The notes beneath the pieces were generated by a model, which saw only the letters and a program-made list of their open reading frames with translations, made no database searches and had not been told where the DNA came from. Made by a program: the position numbers and the translations under genes. A stretch of DNA of 64,000 nucleotides from JBBIWA01 sp037439425 (GTDB lineage: Bacteria; Acidobacteriota; Blastocatellia; RBC074): positions 62,001-126,000 of the forward strand of contig JBBIWA010000003.1 of NCBI GenBank assembly GCA_037439425.1, given 5' to 3'. Positions 35,238 through 43,337 of the stretch are shown piece after piece. Every line of letters begins with the position of its first letter. Within the stretch, counting starts at the first letter, position 1.

Positions 35238-35882
35238 TTACTGCGCTGCCAGCGTGGGGCGGCTTCGCCCGATCACTTCCAGGAGAAACTCCAGAATCTC
35301 AACGTGACGTCTAGCTTCAATCAGATCGCGGCCCCAGGTGTAAAGGCCATGACCGCGCAGCAGAAAACCATGCGCGTTGGAATACTGCCTGAGCTGCTGT
35401 TCAACCGTCCGGGCCAACGCGGGCATATCCTGCGAGTTGTCAATGATCGGCAGACATTCGCGGTGCTTATGCGTATGGACACCTGAAAGGCCTTTAAGCA
35501 TCTCGTAGCCTTCGATACAGAGCTGGCCCTCACTGGCATAGGCTTCTGACAGGATGGTGCTCCACACAGAGTGCGTATGCAGCACAGCTCTGGCTCCGCG
35601 CAACCTTACCAGCGCCAGATGCAGTTCCGTTTCCTCAGAAGGTTTGCCCCCTCCACCGATGACACTGCCCTTGCTGTCAACTTGCAGAATCTGGCTGGTC
35701 GTCAGCGCGCCTTTATCTACTCCAGAAGCGGTAATCGCCAGCCGCAATGGTTCCAGACTTATCACCGCGCTGAAGTTCCCGCTCGTTCCAAGCACCCATC
35801 CGCGATGGTAGAAACTGCGCCCCAGTTCAGTAATCAGAGGAGCCAGTTCAGAGAACCGCGCTACCTCCACCTGCTTCTCCAT
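35238..35882 (-). CDS. mtnB: Methylthioribulose-1-phosphate dehydratase
   Basis: Class II aldolase-fold zinc enzyme of 214 residues that removes water from methylthioribulose-1-phosphate, producing the MtnC substrate. SxGNFS-type phosphate loop LGTSGNFSAV (31-40), SGVDKG, KPSEETELH (80-88), zinc ligands His102/His104 in LHTHSVW, and His178 in LLRGHGLYTWG identify MtnB rather than fuculose or ribulose aldolases. It is first in the cluster mtnB-mtnD-mtnC-MetE-like. The ~110 bp upstream has no SAM-riboswitch-like motif that I can see; a MITE-like element lies just beyond. Confidence 0.94.
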   Translation of the reverse strand: MEKQVEVARFSELAPLITELGRSFYHRGWVLGTSGNFSAVISLEPLRLAITASGVDKGALTTSQILQVDSKGSVIGGGGKPSEETELHLALVRLRGARAVLHTHSVWSTILSEAYASEGQLCIEGYEMLKGLSGVHTHKHRECLPIIDNSQDMPALARTVEQQLRQYSNAHGFLLRGHGLYTWGRDLIEARRHVEILEFLLEVIGRSRPTLAAQ

Positions 35883-35993
35883 ATAGCCTTCTTTCCCTGC
35901 CTATGTGACCATGCGAAGTGTAACAGTAAACGCCGATGACGATTCAAATTCTAGGTCGAAGCAGCGCTAGGGTCAATCCAACCCCCTCTGTTG

Positions 35994-36120
35994 GGGTGCA
36001 ATTAAAAGTGGGACTAAACAGCTCGCCCTCACGAGCGCACGCTTGAGAGCGGGCCTGACTTGCACAGAGGAGCACGCCAGATGCTTGCTGTGAGGGTGAG
36101 TCCCACTTTTAATTGCACCC
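35994..36120. repeat. MITE-like element, copy 2 (intact termini)
   Basis: Perfect 22-bp terminal inverted repeats, GGGTGCAATTAAAAGTGGGACT and its complement, enclose 127 bp overall. The interior contains CTCACGAGCGCACGC, as in the copy at 7577. It has no coding capacity. It sits between the divergent mtnB and M15-like peptidase genes. Confidence 0.8.
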
Positions 36121-36235
36121 TGTCTGTTGAAATCCAGGCGTGACAAATTGCGTTCGAGCTGTCTTTGGCTATACTGATGTAGCGGAGAACCAGAAAAGAA
36201 TTGTGAGCTTACTGTTTGAGGAGGGCTTGCTTTTG

Positions 36236-36823
36236 ATGCCTTACTTCAAAGTCAACCGCTCTCTCTTGCTAATGAGCTTCTCTGTCTGCCTGATTGCTGT
36301 CAATATGGCCAGTGAAGTCTATGGGAAGTCGCACGTGCAGTCGCATAAGCGGAATCGTGTCAGTATTCTTCAGCCACTCGCCCGAGTGAGGCTCAATGCC
36401 GCATTGCGCGAGATGCGCCGCCGAGGAATTCATCCTCGCGTCACCAGCGCTTTCCGCACAACTGGCGAGCAACGTTCGCTCTACTACTGCGCACACAACC
36501 GCCGCTGCCGCCAGCGGCGAGGAATTTATGGTGCCAGACGGCCGGGCACTTCGCTGCACGAAGCAGGTCTCGCGGTAGATCTTAGTGGGGTGGCTATCAC
36601 CAAACGCGGCCGTCGTCAGCTCACGCCGAAGGGGCGCAAAGTCGTGCGGATTATGCGCAAGCACGGTTTTGTCTGGCGCTACGGACTGAAAGACCCACCT
36701 CACTTTGAGCTCAGCCCAAGGCGCGTGGGTTACCGCAGTGAGCGAGCGGCTATCAAAGCCGGGCAGCGGCGCGCAACCGCGACGCTCAAGAGCCGGGCGC
36801 GAAGCTCCAGAGGCCAAGGCTGA
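36236..36823 (+). CDS. M15-like peptidoglycan peptidase
   Basis: 195 residues with a signal sequence (LLLMSFSVCLIAVNMASEVYG). The core resembles D-Ala-D-Ala carboxypeptidases/endolysins of the M15 (VanY/DacB-like) group: TSAFRTTGEQRSLYYCAHN, then GTSLHEAGLAVDLSG (the SxHxxGxAxD zinc motif), and GFVWRYGLKDPPHFELSP supplying the last His. A very basic tail (RATATLKSRARSSRGQG) may bind cell wall or DNA. The start follows AGGAGG by about ten bases. The final codon meets a heptanucleotide array. It probably trims peptidoglycan stem peptides; exact bond unknown. Confidence 0.8.
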   Translation: MPYFKVNRSLLLMSFSVCLIAVNMASEVYGKSHVQSHKRNRVSILQPLARVRLNAALREMRRRGIHPRVTSAFRTTGEQRSLYYCAHNRRCRQRRGIYGARRPGTSLHEAGLAVDLSGVAITKRGRRQLTPKGRKVVRIMRKHGFVWRYGLKDPPHFELSPRRVGYRSERAAIKAGQRRATATLKSRARSSRGQG

Positions 36824-36890
36824 CTTCAGACCTCAGACTCTGCAGAGGGTGAGAAGTTCACCTGAGTCTAAGGTCTCATCTCTGAGGTTT
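36824..36890. repeat. Heptanucleotide inverted array (CAGACCT type), degenerate
   Basis: CTTCAGACCTCAGACTCTGCAG starts right at the peptidase stop codon and faces CCTGAGTCTAAGGTCTC...CTGAGGTTTG, with approximate period 7. It could act as a terminator-like hairpin. Confidence 0.5.
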
Positions 36891-36947
36891 GCCCTTTCGC
36901 AGGGCCCCTCTTTCTCTTAAAAAGCCCTAGGTTCTCGAAATCGCCTG

Positions 36948-37271
36948 TTACAGTTCTTCCCGCCAGCTTTGGTAAGAACCCATAAGACTCGAAAAAGCAG
37001 CTCGTGAGCGAGCCGGAATCGGCTCATAAGCGCGCTCGCCCATGGCAGCCATGAAGATCGTGTCGGTAGCGGCGACTTTGAGGTTTTCAGGAGTTCCCAT
37101 GCGGCGGCAGGCTTCGATGTGGGTAGTTAGCATCTCGATGGCCAATTGGCGCTGCTCTTCCGTGAAATGACGGCAGCGGCATTTCGAGGCGCACTGGCTG
37201 GCTGGAAGAAATTCTTTGTGAACACTGAGCAACTGGGTGGCTAACAAGCGCGCTGGTATTTTTGCCTTCAT
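36948..37271 (-). CDS. Hypothetical protein with CxCxC cluster
   Basis: 107 residues from the ATG at 37271 (GAGG upstream); a 20-codon extension upstream is less likely. Soluble and mostly helical. A conspicuous QCASKCRCRHFTEEQ cluster (four Cys and a His) could bind metal. The rest (LAIEMLTTHIEACRRMGTPENLKVAATDTIFMAAMGERAYEPIP) reads as a well-formed helical protein, so I consider it real. No family recognised. It is divergent from the adjacent kinase gene. Confidence 0.55.
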   Translation of the reverse strand: MKAKIPARLLATQLLSVHKEFLPASQCASKCRCRHFTEEQRQLAIEMLTTHIEACRRMGTPENLKVAATDTIFMAAMGERAYEPIPARSRAAFSSLMGSYQSWREEL

Positions 37272-37379
37272 AATAGTAACCTCGTGTCCTTCGCTGGGGC
37301 AATCTTTCAATGAGCGCACTTTACCATTCACCTTGTTGCAGAGTGGTGATGAGGCCTTAGCAATTATTTCAAGACCGGC

Positions 37380-37934
37380 ATGGTCACCTCCCGCATCATC
37401 CCCGATCCTTCATTGGTGCTGCTGATCGGTCCGGCCGGGGCAGGCAAGTCAACTTTTGCCGCGCGCCACTTTCGCCCGACAGAGATCGTCTCTTCCGATC
37501 ATTGTCGCGCGCTGATCTCAGACGATGAAGGCGATCAGAGCGTAACGAGAGCGGCTTTCAGCCTGCTTCATCATATTGTCCGGGAACGGCTGCGGCTCGG
37601 TCGTTTGACGGTGGTGGATGCGACTAACCTCCAGACCAGCGCGCGCTATCCCTTACTCCGGATGGCACATTTTTTTGGTCTCCCGGTCATTGCTATTGTC
37701 TTCAAAGTCTCTCTGGAAACCTGCCTTACCCGAAACCTGACTCGTCACAATCGCCAGGTCATCGAAGAAGCGATCAGGAAGCACGTCCAGGAACTGGATT
37801 ACGCGCTGCGCCGGTTAGCGCGCGAAGGGTATGCGCAGATTTGGGTGCTGAATGAAGCAGAGATCGGCAGCCTCACAATCACACGTGCCAGCCGCGAAGC
37901 AGCGGCGCGAGACGAGCAGCAGGCGGTGGAATAA
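37380..37934 (+). CDS. AAA/P-loop kinase of the polynucleotide-kinase-like type
   Basis: 184 residues. Walker A GPAGAGKSTFA is at about 18-28, followed by a SSDHCRALISDDEGDQS motif typical of Pnkp-like 5'-kinases and related AAA_33 proteins. Then come VVDATNLQTSARYPLL (Walker B-like/Asn motif) and lid arginines in CLTRNLTRHNRQV. The family phosphorylates nucleic acid 5'-OH ends or small molecules. It lacks the phosphatase and ligase domains of full Pnkp, so it may be a stand-alone kinase with an unknown substrate. The ATG at 37380 has no clear SD. Confidence 0.8.
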   Translation: MVTSRIIPDPSLVLLIGPAGAGKSTFAARHFRPTEIVSSDHCRALISDDEGDQSVTRAAFSLLHHIVRERLRLGRLTVVDATNLQTSARYPLLRMAHFFGLPVIAIVFKVSLETCLTRNLTRHNRQVIEEAIRKHVQELDYALRRLAREGYAQIWVLNEAEIGSLTITRASREAAARDEQQAVE

Positions 37935-37956
37935 GGCTGCACCCAAAGACCAGAAA

Positions 37957-38526
37957 CTAGGGCTCTTCAATGTGTTCACTGTGGGCAGCGAACAGGCGTT
38001 TGAACTCAGGCGCGGCCTTGCGCAGTTCCAACCATTCGGCAAAAAGGTCTGGTGTCTCCAGCCAGATGGTAAACCAGTGAGCGATCTCCGCTTTCTCAGC
38101 GCGTTTGTGCGGGTCAATGTTGCTGCGATGCGCAAGCCCCGCAGCGCGGCGCTTGCCTTTGAGCGCCACTGCGCGCGCGTAGCGCATGCCTGCGCGATCG
38201 CCCAGGCGCTGGAATTTGCGATAGAGTTGATCAATCTGGCGAAGTGAGGCTTCGGCCGCGGCCAGTGTATCGAAACGCAGCACCCCTTCAAAAATTCGCT
38301 GATATTTCTCTGCCAGAGTGCTCATGCTCAGGACCTGATCGTAGCGGATCGGGATGCCTTCTTCTGCCAGCACGCGCGCGATCTCAGCCGGAGCCATCGC
38401 ACCGCCTTCGCCAAATTCCGCGATCAGCTGCTGATTGATCTTCGCAATCTCGCGCGCAGTGACTTCCCCCATCGCCTCGCGGTCATAGATTTCGATCACC
38501 ATCTGTTGTTTAGTTTTGCGCTTCAT
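37957..38526 (-). CDS. Hypothetical helical protein
   Basis: 189 residues from the ATG at 38526 (GGGAAG upstream); a further upstream frame start is unlikely. Strongly helical and charged: KQQMVIEIYDREAMGEVTAREIAKINQQL resembles a small DNA-binding-like N-terminus, followed by ARVLAEEGIPIRYDQVLSMSTLAEKYQRIFEGVLRF and a basic region GLAHRSNIDPHKRAEKAEIAHWFTIWL. I do not recognise the family. It converges on the kinase gene with about 20 bp between stops. Confidence 0.6.
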   Translation of the reverse strand: MKRKTKQQMVIEIYDREAMGEVTAREIAKINQQLIAEFGEGGAMAPAEIARVLAEEGIPIRYDQVLSMSTLAEKYQRIFEGVLRFDTLAAAEASLRQIDQLYRKFQRLGDRAGMRYARAVALKGKRRAAGLAHRSNIDPHKRAEKAEIAHWFTIWLETPDLFAEWLELRKAAPEFKRLFAAHSEHIEEP

Positions 38527-39435
38527 ATAGCTTCCCAGAAATGGCTGAAAGCCTGCACTAACGCTCGGGTTACTGACGCTAATTACGACCGCTGCTGTCA
38601 GGCGAAGCAATCATTTCGTCTATGACCTGGTACTGGGTGCCTGCCACAAGCCAGGGGGCAAACTAACACTCTGCCCAATTGTTGCATTGCCGCCTCAGCG
38701 CCGTTTAGGCTGCTGAGTGATCTTACTATCAGGCCCAGACGAGGCTCAAGGCAAGGGGTTTTCCTGGGGAGGCGCACCATTAGTTTCTACACCAGTCAAG
38801 AGATGTGCTACAACAACAGCAATTCCCGCTCAAGCGCGAAAGACAAACCTTGAACGTGACGCCGCGGATGCTGCGAATCCGCTCAGATGGCGTACTAATG
38901 CAGGAATATTCTGGATGGCAGCCTCAGCACCAACAACGCTGCCGACATTCGATCTGCTTGTTTGCCCTTGATGGGTTCCGGTACTGCTGATTGAAACTTG
39001 GGCCGCTTCCTCACAATCTTTCTCCCTCGCTGCGGAGCAGCAGTGTCGCCTGATTAAGAACTGTTTGGTTCTCTGCTCAAATGCCACAACAACAATGCTT
39101 CGAGAGCTCTCCACGACGAGCTTGGGAAAGCCGAGTGCGCAAAACCGTCCACAACCTTACGGCCGAGATGGGCCTCCACGAGACTTCTAATAGAGCCGAG
39201 CGGCGCGCTGCTAACACCTTGTACGCTAAAAAGCGCCAACCCACCGAGAGCAGGTAAAAGACCAGCGAGGGCCTCTGCTGGCCGTGACCACGAGTTGTGT
39301 CCAATTCATAGGCGTGCTTCTTGTGGACTTTGAACAGAAGGCTTCTCGATTCGAGAGCGTGAAGGCCCTATGAGCTGAGCCGCCTTCTCTCGGATCACTT
39401 CTAAGTGCGGTCAGCTACGAGTTGTGATAGCTCAG

Positions 39436-39693
39436 CTTACGCCGTGGAGTTCCACGTTTGTCACTACAACACACGGGCAGGATCATTTTGAGAGGCCACG
39501 GCCTTGTGCCGTGGAGTTTCACGTTTCTGGCTACACAGGCGAGCGGGATCATTTTGAGAGGCCACGGCCTTGCGCCGTGGAGTTTCACGTTTGTGGCTAA
39601 CATCCCTAAACGCTCTCAATTCGCGCTTACAATAGCAAGGAGCGTGAGACTCCACTTTGAATTTCGGATTGCGAATTGCGAATTGCGGATTTG
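39436..39693. repeat. CCACGGC-hairpin repeat block, copy 2
   Basis: One partial and two full copies of the unit with CCACGGCCTTGTGCCGTGG (third with CTTGC loop), then TTTCACGTTTGTGGCTAACATC. The same following segment as at 7949-8047 then occurs, including CGGATTG CGAATTG CGAATTG CGGATTT (period 7). The two blocks are about 31 kb apart and clearly share ancestry across more than 200 bp. Confidence 0.75.
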
Positions 39694-39737
39694 CCAACCG
39701 GGCGACAGCTTGCTGTGATCGGTTAAGTTCTTTTTTC

Positions 39738-39867
39738 AGCCCGCGCAGGCGGGCGACAGCATATAGCCTGGGGTGCAAACCCCAGCAGCGAGCAATCACC
39801 AAATCGAGCGAGCCCGCGCAGGCGGGCGACAGCATATAGCCTGGGGTGCAAACCCTAGCAGCGAGCA
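39738..39867. repeat. Two direct copies of a GCGGGCGACAGC/GGGGTGCAAACCCC unit
   Basis: Units at 39738-39794 and 39811-39867 (period 73) differ at about one base. Each combines an AGCCCGCGCAGGCGGGC hairpin with GGGGTGCAAACCCC, the second slightly mutated. Similar short dispersed units are common in planctomycete and acidobacterial genomes, in my recollection. Confidence 0.75.
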
Positions 39868-39876
39868 TCCCTGTCA

Positions 39877-39990
39877 GGAGAAGCTTTACCGATAAGTAGT
39901 GAGCCAGTCGCAGGACTTTTTGATTAAAGCATTCTGGGAGCAGTTATATGCTGGAGAAGCTTTACCGATAAGTAGTGAGCCAGTCGCAGG
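39877..39990. repeat. 38-bp direct repeat, two identical copies
   Basis: Identical 38-bp units (GGAGAAGCTTTACCGATAAG...) at 39877-39914 and 39953-39990 are separated by a 38-bp spacer. With only two units and no cas genes, this is not a CRISPR array. It could be genuine tandem duplication or an assembly effect like that at 8591-8718. Confidence 0.7.
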
Positions 39991-40175
39991 GGGATGCAAC
40001 CTGATTGGGGCTCGGACCAATGCTTCTGCCTGGCCGCTGGAGCTGGGATGGTGGTGAGAAAGTAGTGGCTCTTCGAGTCTATGTGCTCAATAACAGGCTA
40101 GAGCTGACGAGACCTCTGGTAGCGAATCGAAATAAGGTTAGCCGCTTGATGCCTACCAAGTCCTGCCTGGCGCAC

Positions 40176-40226
40176 CAGAGGTCAGATATCAGGGGTCAGT
40201 CCAGTAAAAGCTCTGAGGTCTGATCT
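40176..40226. repeat. Heptanucleotide inverted array (CAGAGGT type)
   Basis: CAGAGGT CAGATAT CAGGGGT CAGTCCA faces GCTCTGAGGTCTGATC, with period 7. It is intergenic, with no real gene on the left side. Confidence 0.6.
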
Positions 40227-40600
40227 TTTGAGGAGGCTTCGGAGGAGAGACATCATGAAGAAGAATGATTGGGTAATTTTCTGGGCTGGAATTGTCCTAT
40301 CTAGAGTGCACAAGCCTGTCGGACTGAAAACTTCTTTCACGACCAGCATCGCAACCGCGATGCTCGATCGCAGATCATTCCTATCGGATTTCGTTTGTCA
40401 GGTTCAATCGCAGGATTGACAATTCCTGCTGCACACCTGAGGCTTCTACAGCCAGACGTGCGGCAATGAGGCGCGCCCCTTTCTTGCGCCTGTGCTTTAG
40501 CTGCTAGCTATGGCTGAAGGCTGGCAAGTTCACCGCTTTTCATCTACAATCCGCTTTCACCTATCACGCAATCGAACCAACTAAGTTGGAGATTTGAACG

Positions 40601-42271
40601 ATGAGATTGGCTTTCGCTGCGGCCAGCCTGTTGCTCCTGAGCCTGACCTCTATGCCACGCACCGTCAACGAGCAGTTGAAATCACGCGCCGAACTGACCA
40701 ACTATGAAGAGACCAGCCGCTACGCCGATGTCATGCGCTTCATCAGAGAGCTGCAAAAGCGCAGCGACTACCTGCGCGTCGCATCCTTCGGCCAATCTGA
40801 AGAAGGGCGCGAGCTACCGTTGCTCATTTTGGCTGATCCGCCGCTAGCGCAGCCGCGCCAGGCCCGCGCGACAGGCAAACCGATCGTCTTCATCATGGCC
40901 AACATCCATGCGGGTGAAGTCGAAGGCAAAGAGGCGATGTTGGTGCTCGCGCGACGAATTGCCACGGGCGATCTGCGGCCTTTGCTGGAGAGCCTGATCA
41001 TTCTCATCGCGCCGATCTACAACGCCGACGGTAACGAGCGCATCAGTCTGGATAACCGCCCGCAGCAGAACGGGCCAATCGGCGGCGTCGGCACGCGCGA
41101 GAATGCGCGGGGGCTGGATCTCAATCGCGACTACATGAAGCTGGAATCAGCCGAAGCGCGCTCGCTTGTGAGCTTGTTCAATAGCTGGGACCCGCATTTA
41201 ACGGTCGATCTGCACACCACCAATGGCTCCTATCATGGTTACCATTTAACCTATGCGCCGACGCTCAATCCGAACGCGGATGCGCGGCTGATCGCTTACG
41301 AGCGCAATAAGATGTTGCCTGCGATCACCCGCCGCCTGCGAGCGCAACACAAGTTCCGGACTTACTTTTACGGCAACTTCGCGGCCCGAGAAGCGATGAG
41401 CCGCGAGTTGCTCAGTTTTCGTCCGGCGCAGGAAGGGAGAGAGCGGGTCTGGCGCACCTTCGATCATCGCCCGCGGTTTGGCAACAACTACCTCGGGCTG
41501 CGCAACCGGCTAGCGATTCTTTCAGAAGCCTACAGCTATCTCGATTTTCGCCGCCGCATCGAAGTCACCGCTGCTTTTGTCGAAGAGATTCTCAAATACT
41601 GCGCTGCGCAGGCGGATGAGATCGTTCGTCTCATCAACCGGGTTGATGAAGATACGCTTAGACGCGGGCGGAGCGGAAGATTCGGCGAGCTGGGGGTGAG
41701 TTTCCAGCTCCAACCGCTGGCCCGGCCGGTGGAGATTTTGGTTGGGGCGGTGGAGAAGAGAAAGAATCCGCGTTCAGGACGCGAGATGGTGGCCATGCTG
41801 GAGGACAAGTTCACGTCTGTGCGGATGCTGGATTACGGCCTTTTTGCACCAGCCAGGAGCGTGGCGGTGCCGTTTGCTTACCTGCTGCGCGATGAAAAAG
41901 GATTGCGCGCAGTGATCGAGAAACTGACCTCGCATGGCCTGGTGGTTGAAACGCTCAGCGAGCCGCTGACGGTCGAAGTCGAAAGCTTTCTCATCGAGCA
42001 GGTCAATCGCGCTCCGCGCCCTTTTCAAGGACATCGCGAAGTCTCGCTCAAAGGCCGCAGGCAGAAAGAGACCCTCACCTTCCCGGCCGGGTTCATCCTG
42101 GTGCGCGCGGCACAGCCGATGTTGCGGCTGGCTTTTTACTTGCTCGAAGCCGAAAGCGATGACGGACTGGCTAGCTGGAATTTCCTCGATGAGTACCTGG
42201 AGGAAGGCAAAGTCTATCCCATTTATAAGCTGCTGCACTCCGCGCAAGTTAGCAGCCAGGTGATGCAATGA
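40601..42271 (+). CDS. Secreted M14-family peptidase
   Basis: 556 residues with a signal peptide (MRLAFAAASLLLLSLTSM). Zinc motif HAGEVEGKE (His and Glu three apart, about residue 104), the NADGNER and LDLNRDYMKLE motifs, the third ligand in VDLHTTNG, and a catalytic Glu in ILSEAYSYLDF are all present, so it should be active. The C-terminal ~200 residues form a beta-rich accessory domain. It is larger than, and only distantly related to, the M14 enzyme at 6175-7512. GGAG lies upstream of the ATG. It probably degrades peptides in the periplasm or outside. Confidence 0.9.
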   Translation: MRLAFAAASLLLLSLTSMPRTVNEQLKSRAELTNYEETSRYADVMRFIRELQKRSDYLRVASFGQSEEGRELPLLILADPPLAQPRQARATGKPIVFIMANIHAGEVEGKEAMLVLARRIATGDLRPLLESLIILIAPIYNADGNERISLDNRPQQNGPIGGVGTRENARGLDLNRDYMKLESAEARSLVSLFNSWDPHLTVDLHTTNGSYHGYHLTYAPTLNPNADARLIAYERNKMLPAITRRLRAQHKFRTYFYGNFAAREAMSRELLSFRPAQEGRERVWRTFDHRPRFGNNYLGLRNRLAILSEAYSYLDFRRRIEVTAAFVEEILKYCAAQADEIVRLINRVDEDTLRRGRSGRFGELGVSFQLQPLARPVEILVGAVEKRKNPRSGREMVAMLEDKFTSVRMLDYGLFAPARSVAVPFAYLLRDEKGLRAVIEKLTSHGLVVETLSEPLTVEVESFLIEQVNRAPRPFQGHREVSLKGRRQKETLTFPAGFILVRAAQPMLRLAFYLLEAESDDGLASWNFLDEYLEEGKVYPIYKLLHSAQVSSQVMQ

Positions 42272-42361
42272 TTTTGGGTACTTTGAAGAAGAAGTCACCG
42301 CTCGCTACTACTTGCCGCCACTGACTTAGTTTGCCGCCCTGAAGCCTGAGGTGGCCCTCAG

Positions 42362-43090
42362 TCAGACGTGGACCTCGCCCAAAGAGAGCTCACCGGCTAC
42401 TTTCCGATGCTTGACCATCACATAAAGCAGCCAGATGTAAAACGCCAGAATGCTAGTGAGCACCACCCATCCCGGAATATAGCCAATTGCCGCCTTGTGC
42501 AGCCACTCGTCCGGCGAGTGAATAAACTCGGCCCTCCCGCGCTGAGGTTGCAGCACCGCCGTGGTCGTCTTCAGCACCCAGGCTAGCAGCAGGATCAGGA
42601 AAATCCAGCAGTAATTCCGGCGCAGGCGTCGCGCGACGGCCTGTTTCAAGGTGATCGTGAAGCGTGGCCGCTGCAAACCTTCGCTGATCTCACCAGCCCA
42701 GTGGGCCGGCAAGATCGCGCCCTGCGGGCTAAAAAGCAACGCGTAATAGTTGCGCTCAAGCGCGCGCACGCGCGTGCGATAGACATCAAAGAAACGGTAC
42801 CGGCGCGATTCGATATAGAGCAGCAAGAAGACCAGCAGCATGGCAAAGATCAGCACGCCGTGATGGGCCTCCGGCGAAGCCAGAGAGACTGAAAGCATGG
42901 CCGCGACGGCGGCGATGGCCCAGTTCGTGGTGCGGTCAATCCGGTCGCGCCAACTGATCATGCGCGACATTTCGCCACGGTAGTAATGGGCTAGCAGATT
43001 GATAAATTCCGTGGAATTAGTCGGCAGTGTGAGCGGCGCAGAAGGAGGCGGAGCTTCGAGGGTGCTGACAATCTCTGGATTCGTGATCAT
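42362..43090 (-). CDS. DUF2270 integral membrane protein
   Basis: 242 residues. The family signature HYYRGEMSRMISWRDRIDRTTNWAIAAVAAMLS leads into two close membrane segments (NWAIAAVAAMLSVSLA; GVLIFAMLLVFLLLYIESRRYRFFDVYRTR). Two more follow near the C-terminus (YCWIFLILLLAWVLK; WVVLTSILAFYIWLLYVMV). Function unknown; members occur widely in bacteria and archaea. It converges on the M14 gene. The 247-bp region to the next gene has nothing recognised. Confidence 0.88.
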   Translation of the reverse strand: MITNPEIVSTLEAPPPSAPLTLPTNSTEFINLLAHYYRGEMSRMISWRDRIDRTTNWAIAAVAAMLSVSLASPEAHHGVLIFAMLLVFLLLYIESRRYRFFDVYRTRVRALERNYYALLFSPQGAILPAHWAGEISEGLQRPRFTITLKQAVARRLRRNYCWIFLILLLAWVLKTTTAVLQPQRGRAEFIHSPDEWLHKAAIGYIPGWVVLTSILAFYIWLLYVMVKHRKVAGELSLGEVHV

Positions 43091-43337
43091 GGCAGATTCC
43101 CCTCAAACACGATGATCTGCGGTCTCACCTGAGAGTCGTTCGCCACGAGTGATTTCAGCACACCGCTAGAAGGCAGTCAACTCCCCTGAGCGCCAGGAAC
43201 ATAAATCTAATTGCTTTTGGTGTGGGTGATGAAATACGATTTGTCCTGCCTGTTCCCCGGAGGGGATAACCTAGATCTTCTGCCAATACCTCAGCATCAG
43301 GTTTTGGATTCGAGAGCTTCACAGAAAGGTGGTCAAT

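Larger units (their letters stand above)
38527..40600. other. 2-kb gene-poor repeat region
   Basis: No frame in these two kilobases looks like a real gene: candidates lack start signals, are interrupted by repeats, or have shadow-like composition. The right half holds three repeat structures (39436-39693, 39738-39867, 39877-39990) and a heptad array (40176-40226). 38611-39435 holds nothing I recognise. Short conceptual proteins here should be treated as annotation noise. Confidence 0.6.

Noticed and set aside
39738..39990. Possible CRISPR array (regular repeats in a gene-poor region)
   Set aside because: Only two units of each repeat, units are hairpin-rich or in duplicate only, and no cas genes or leader nearby.
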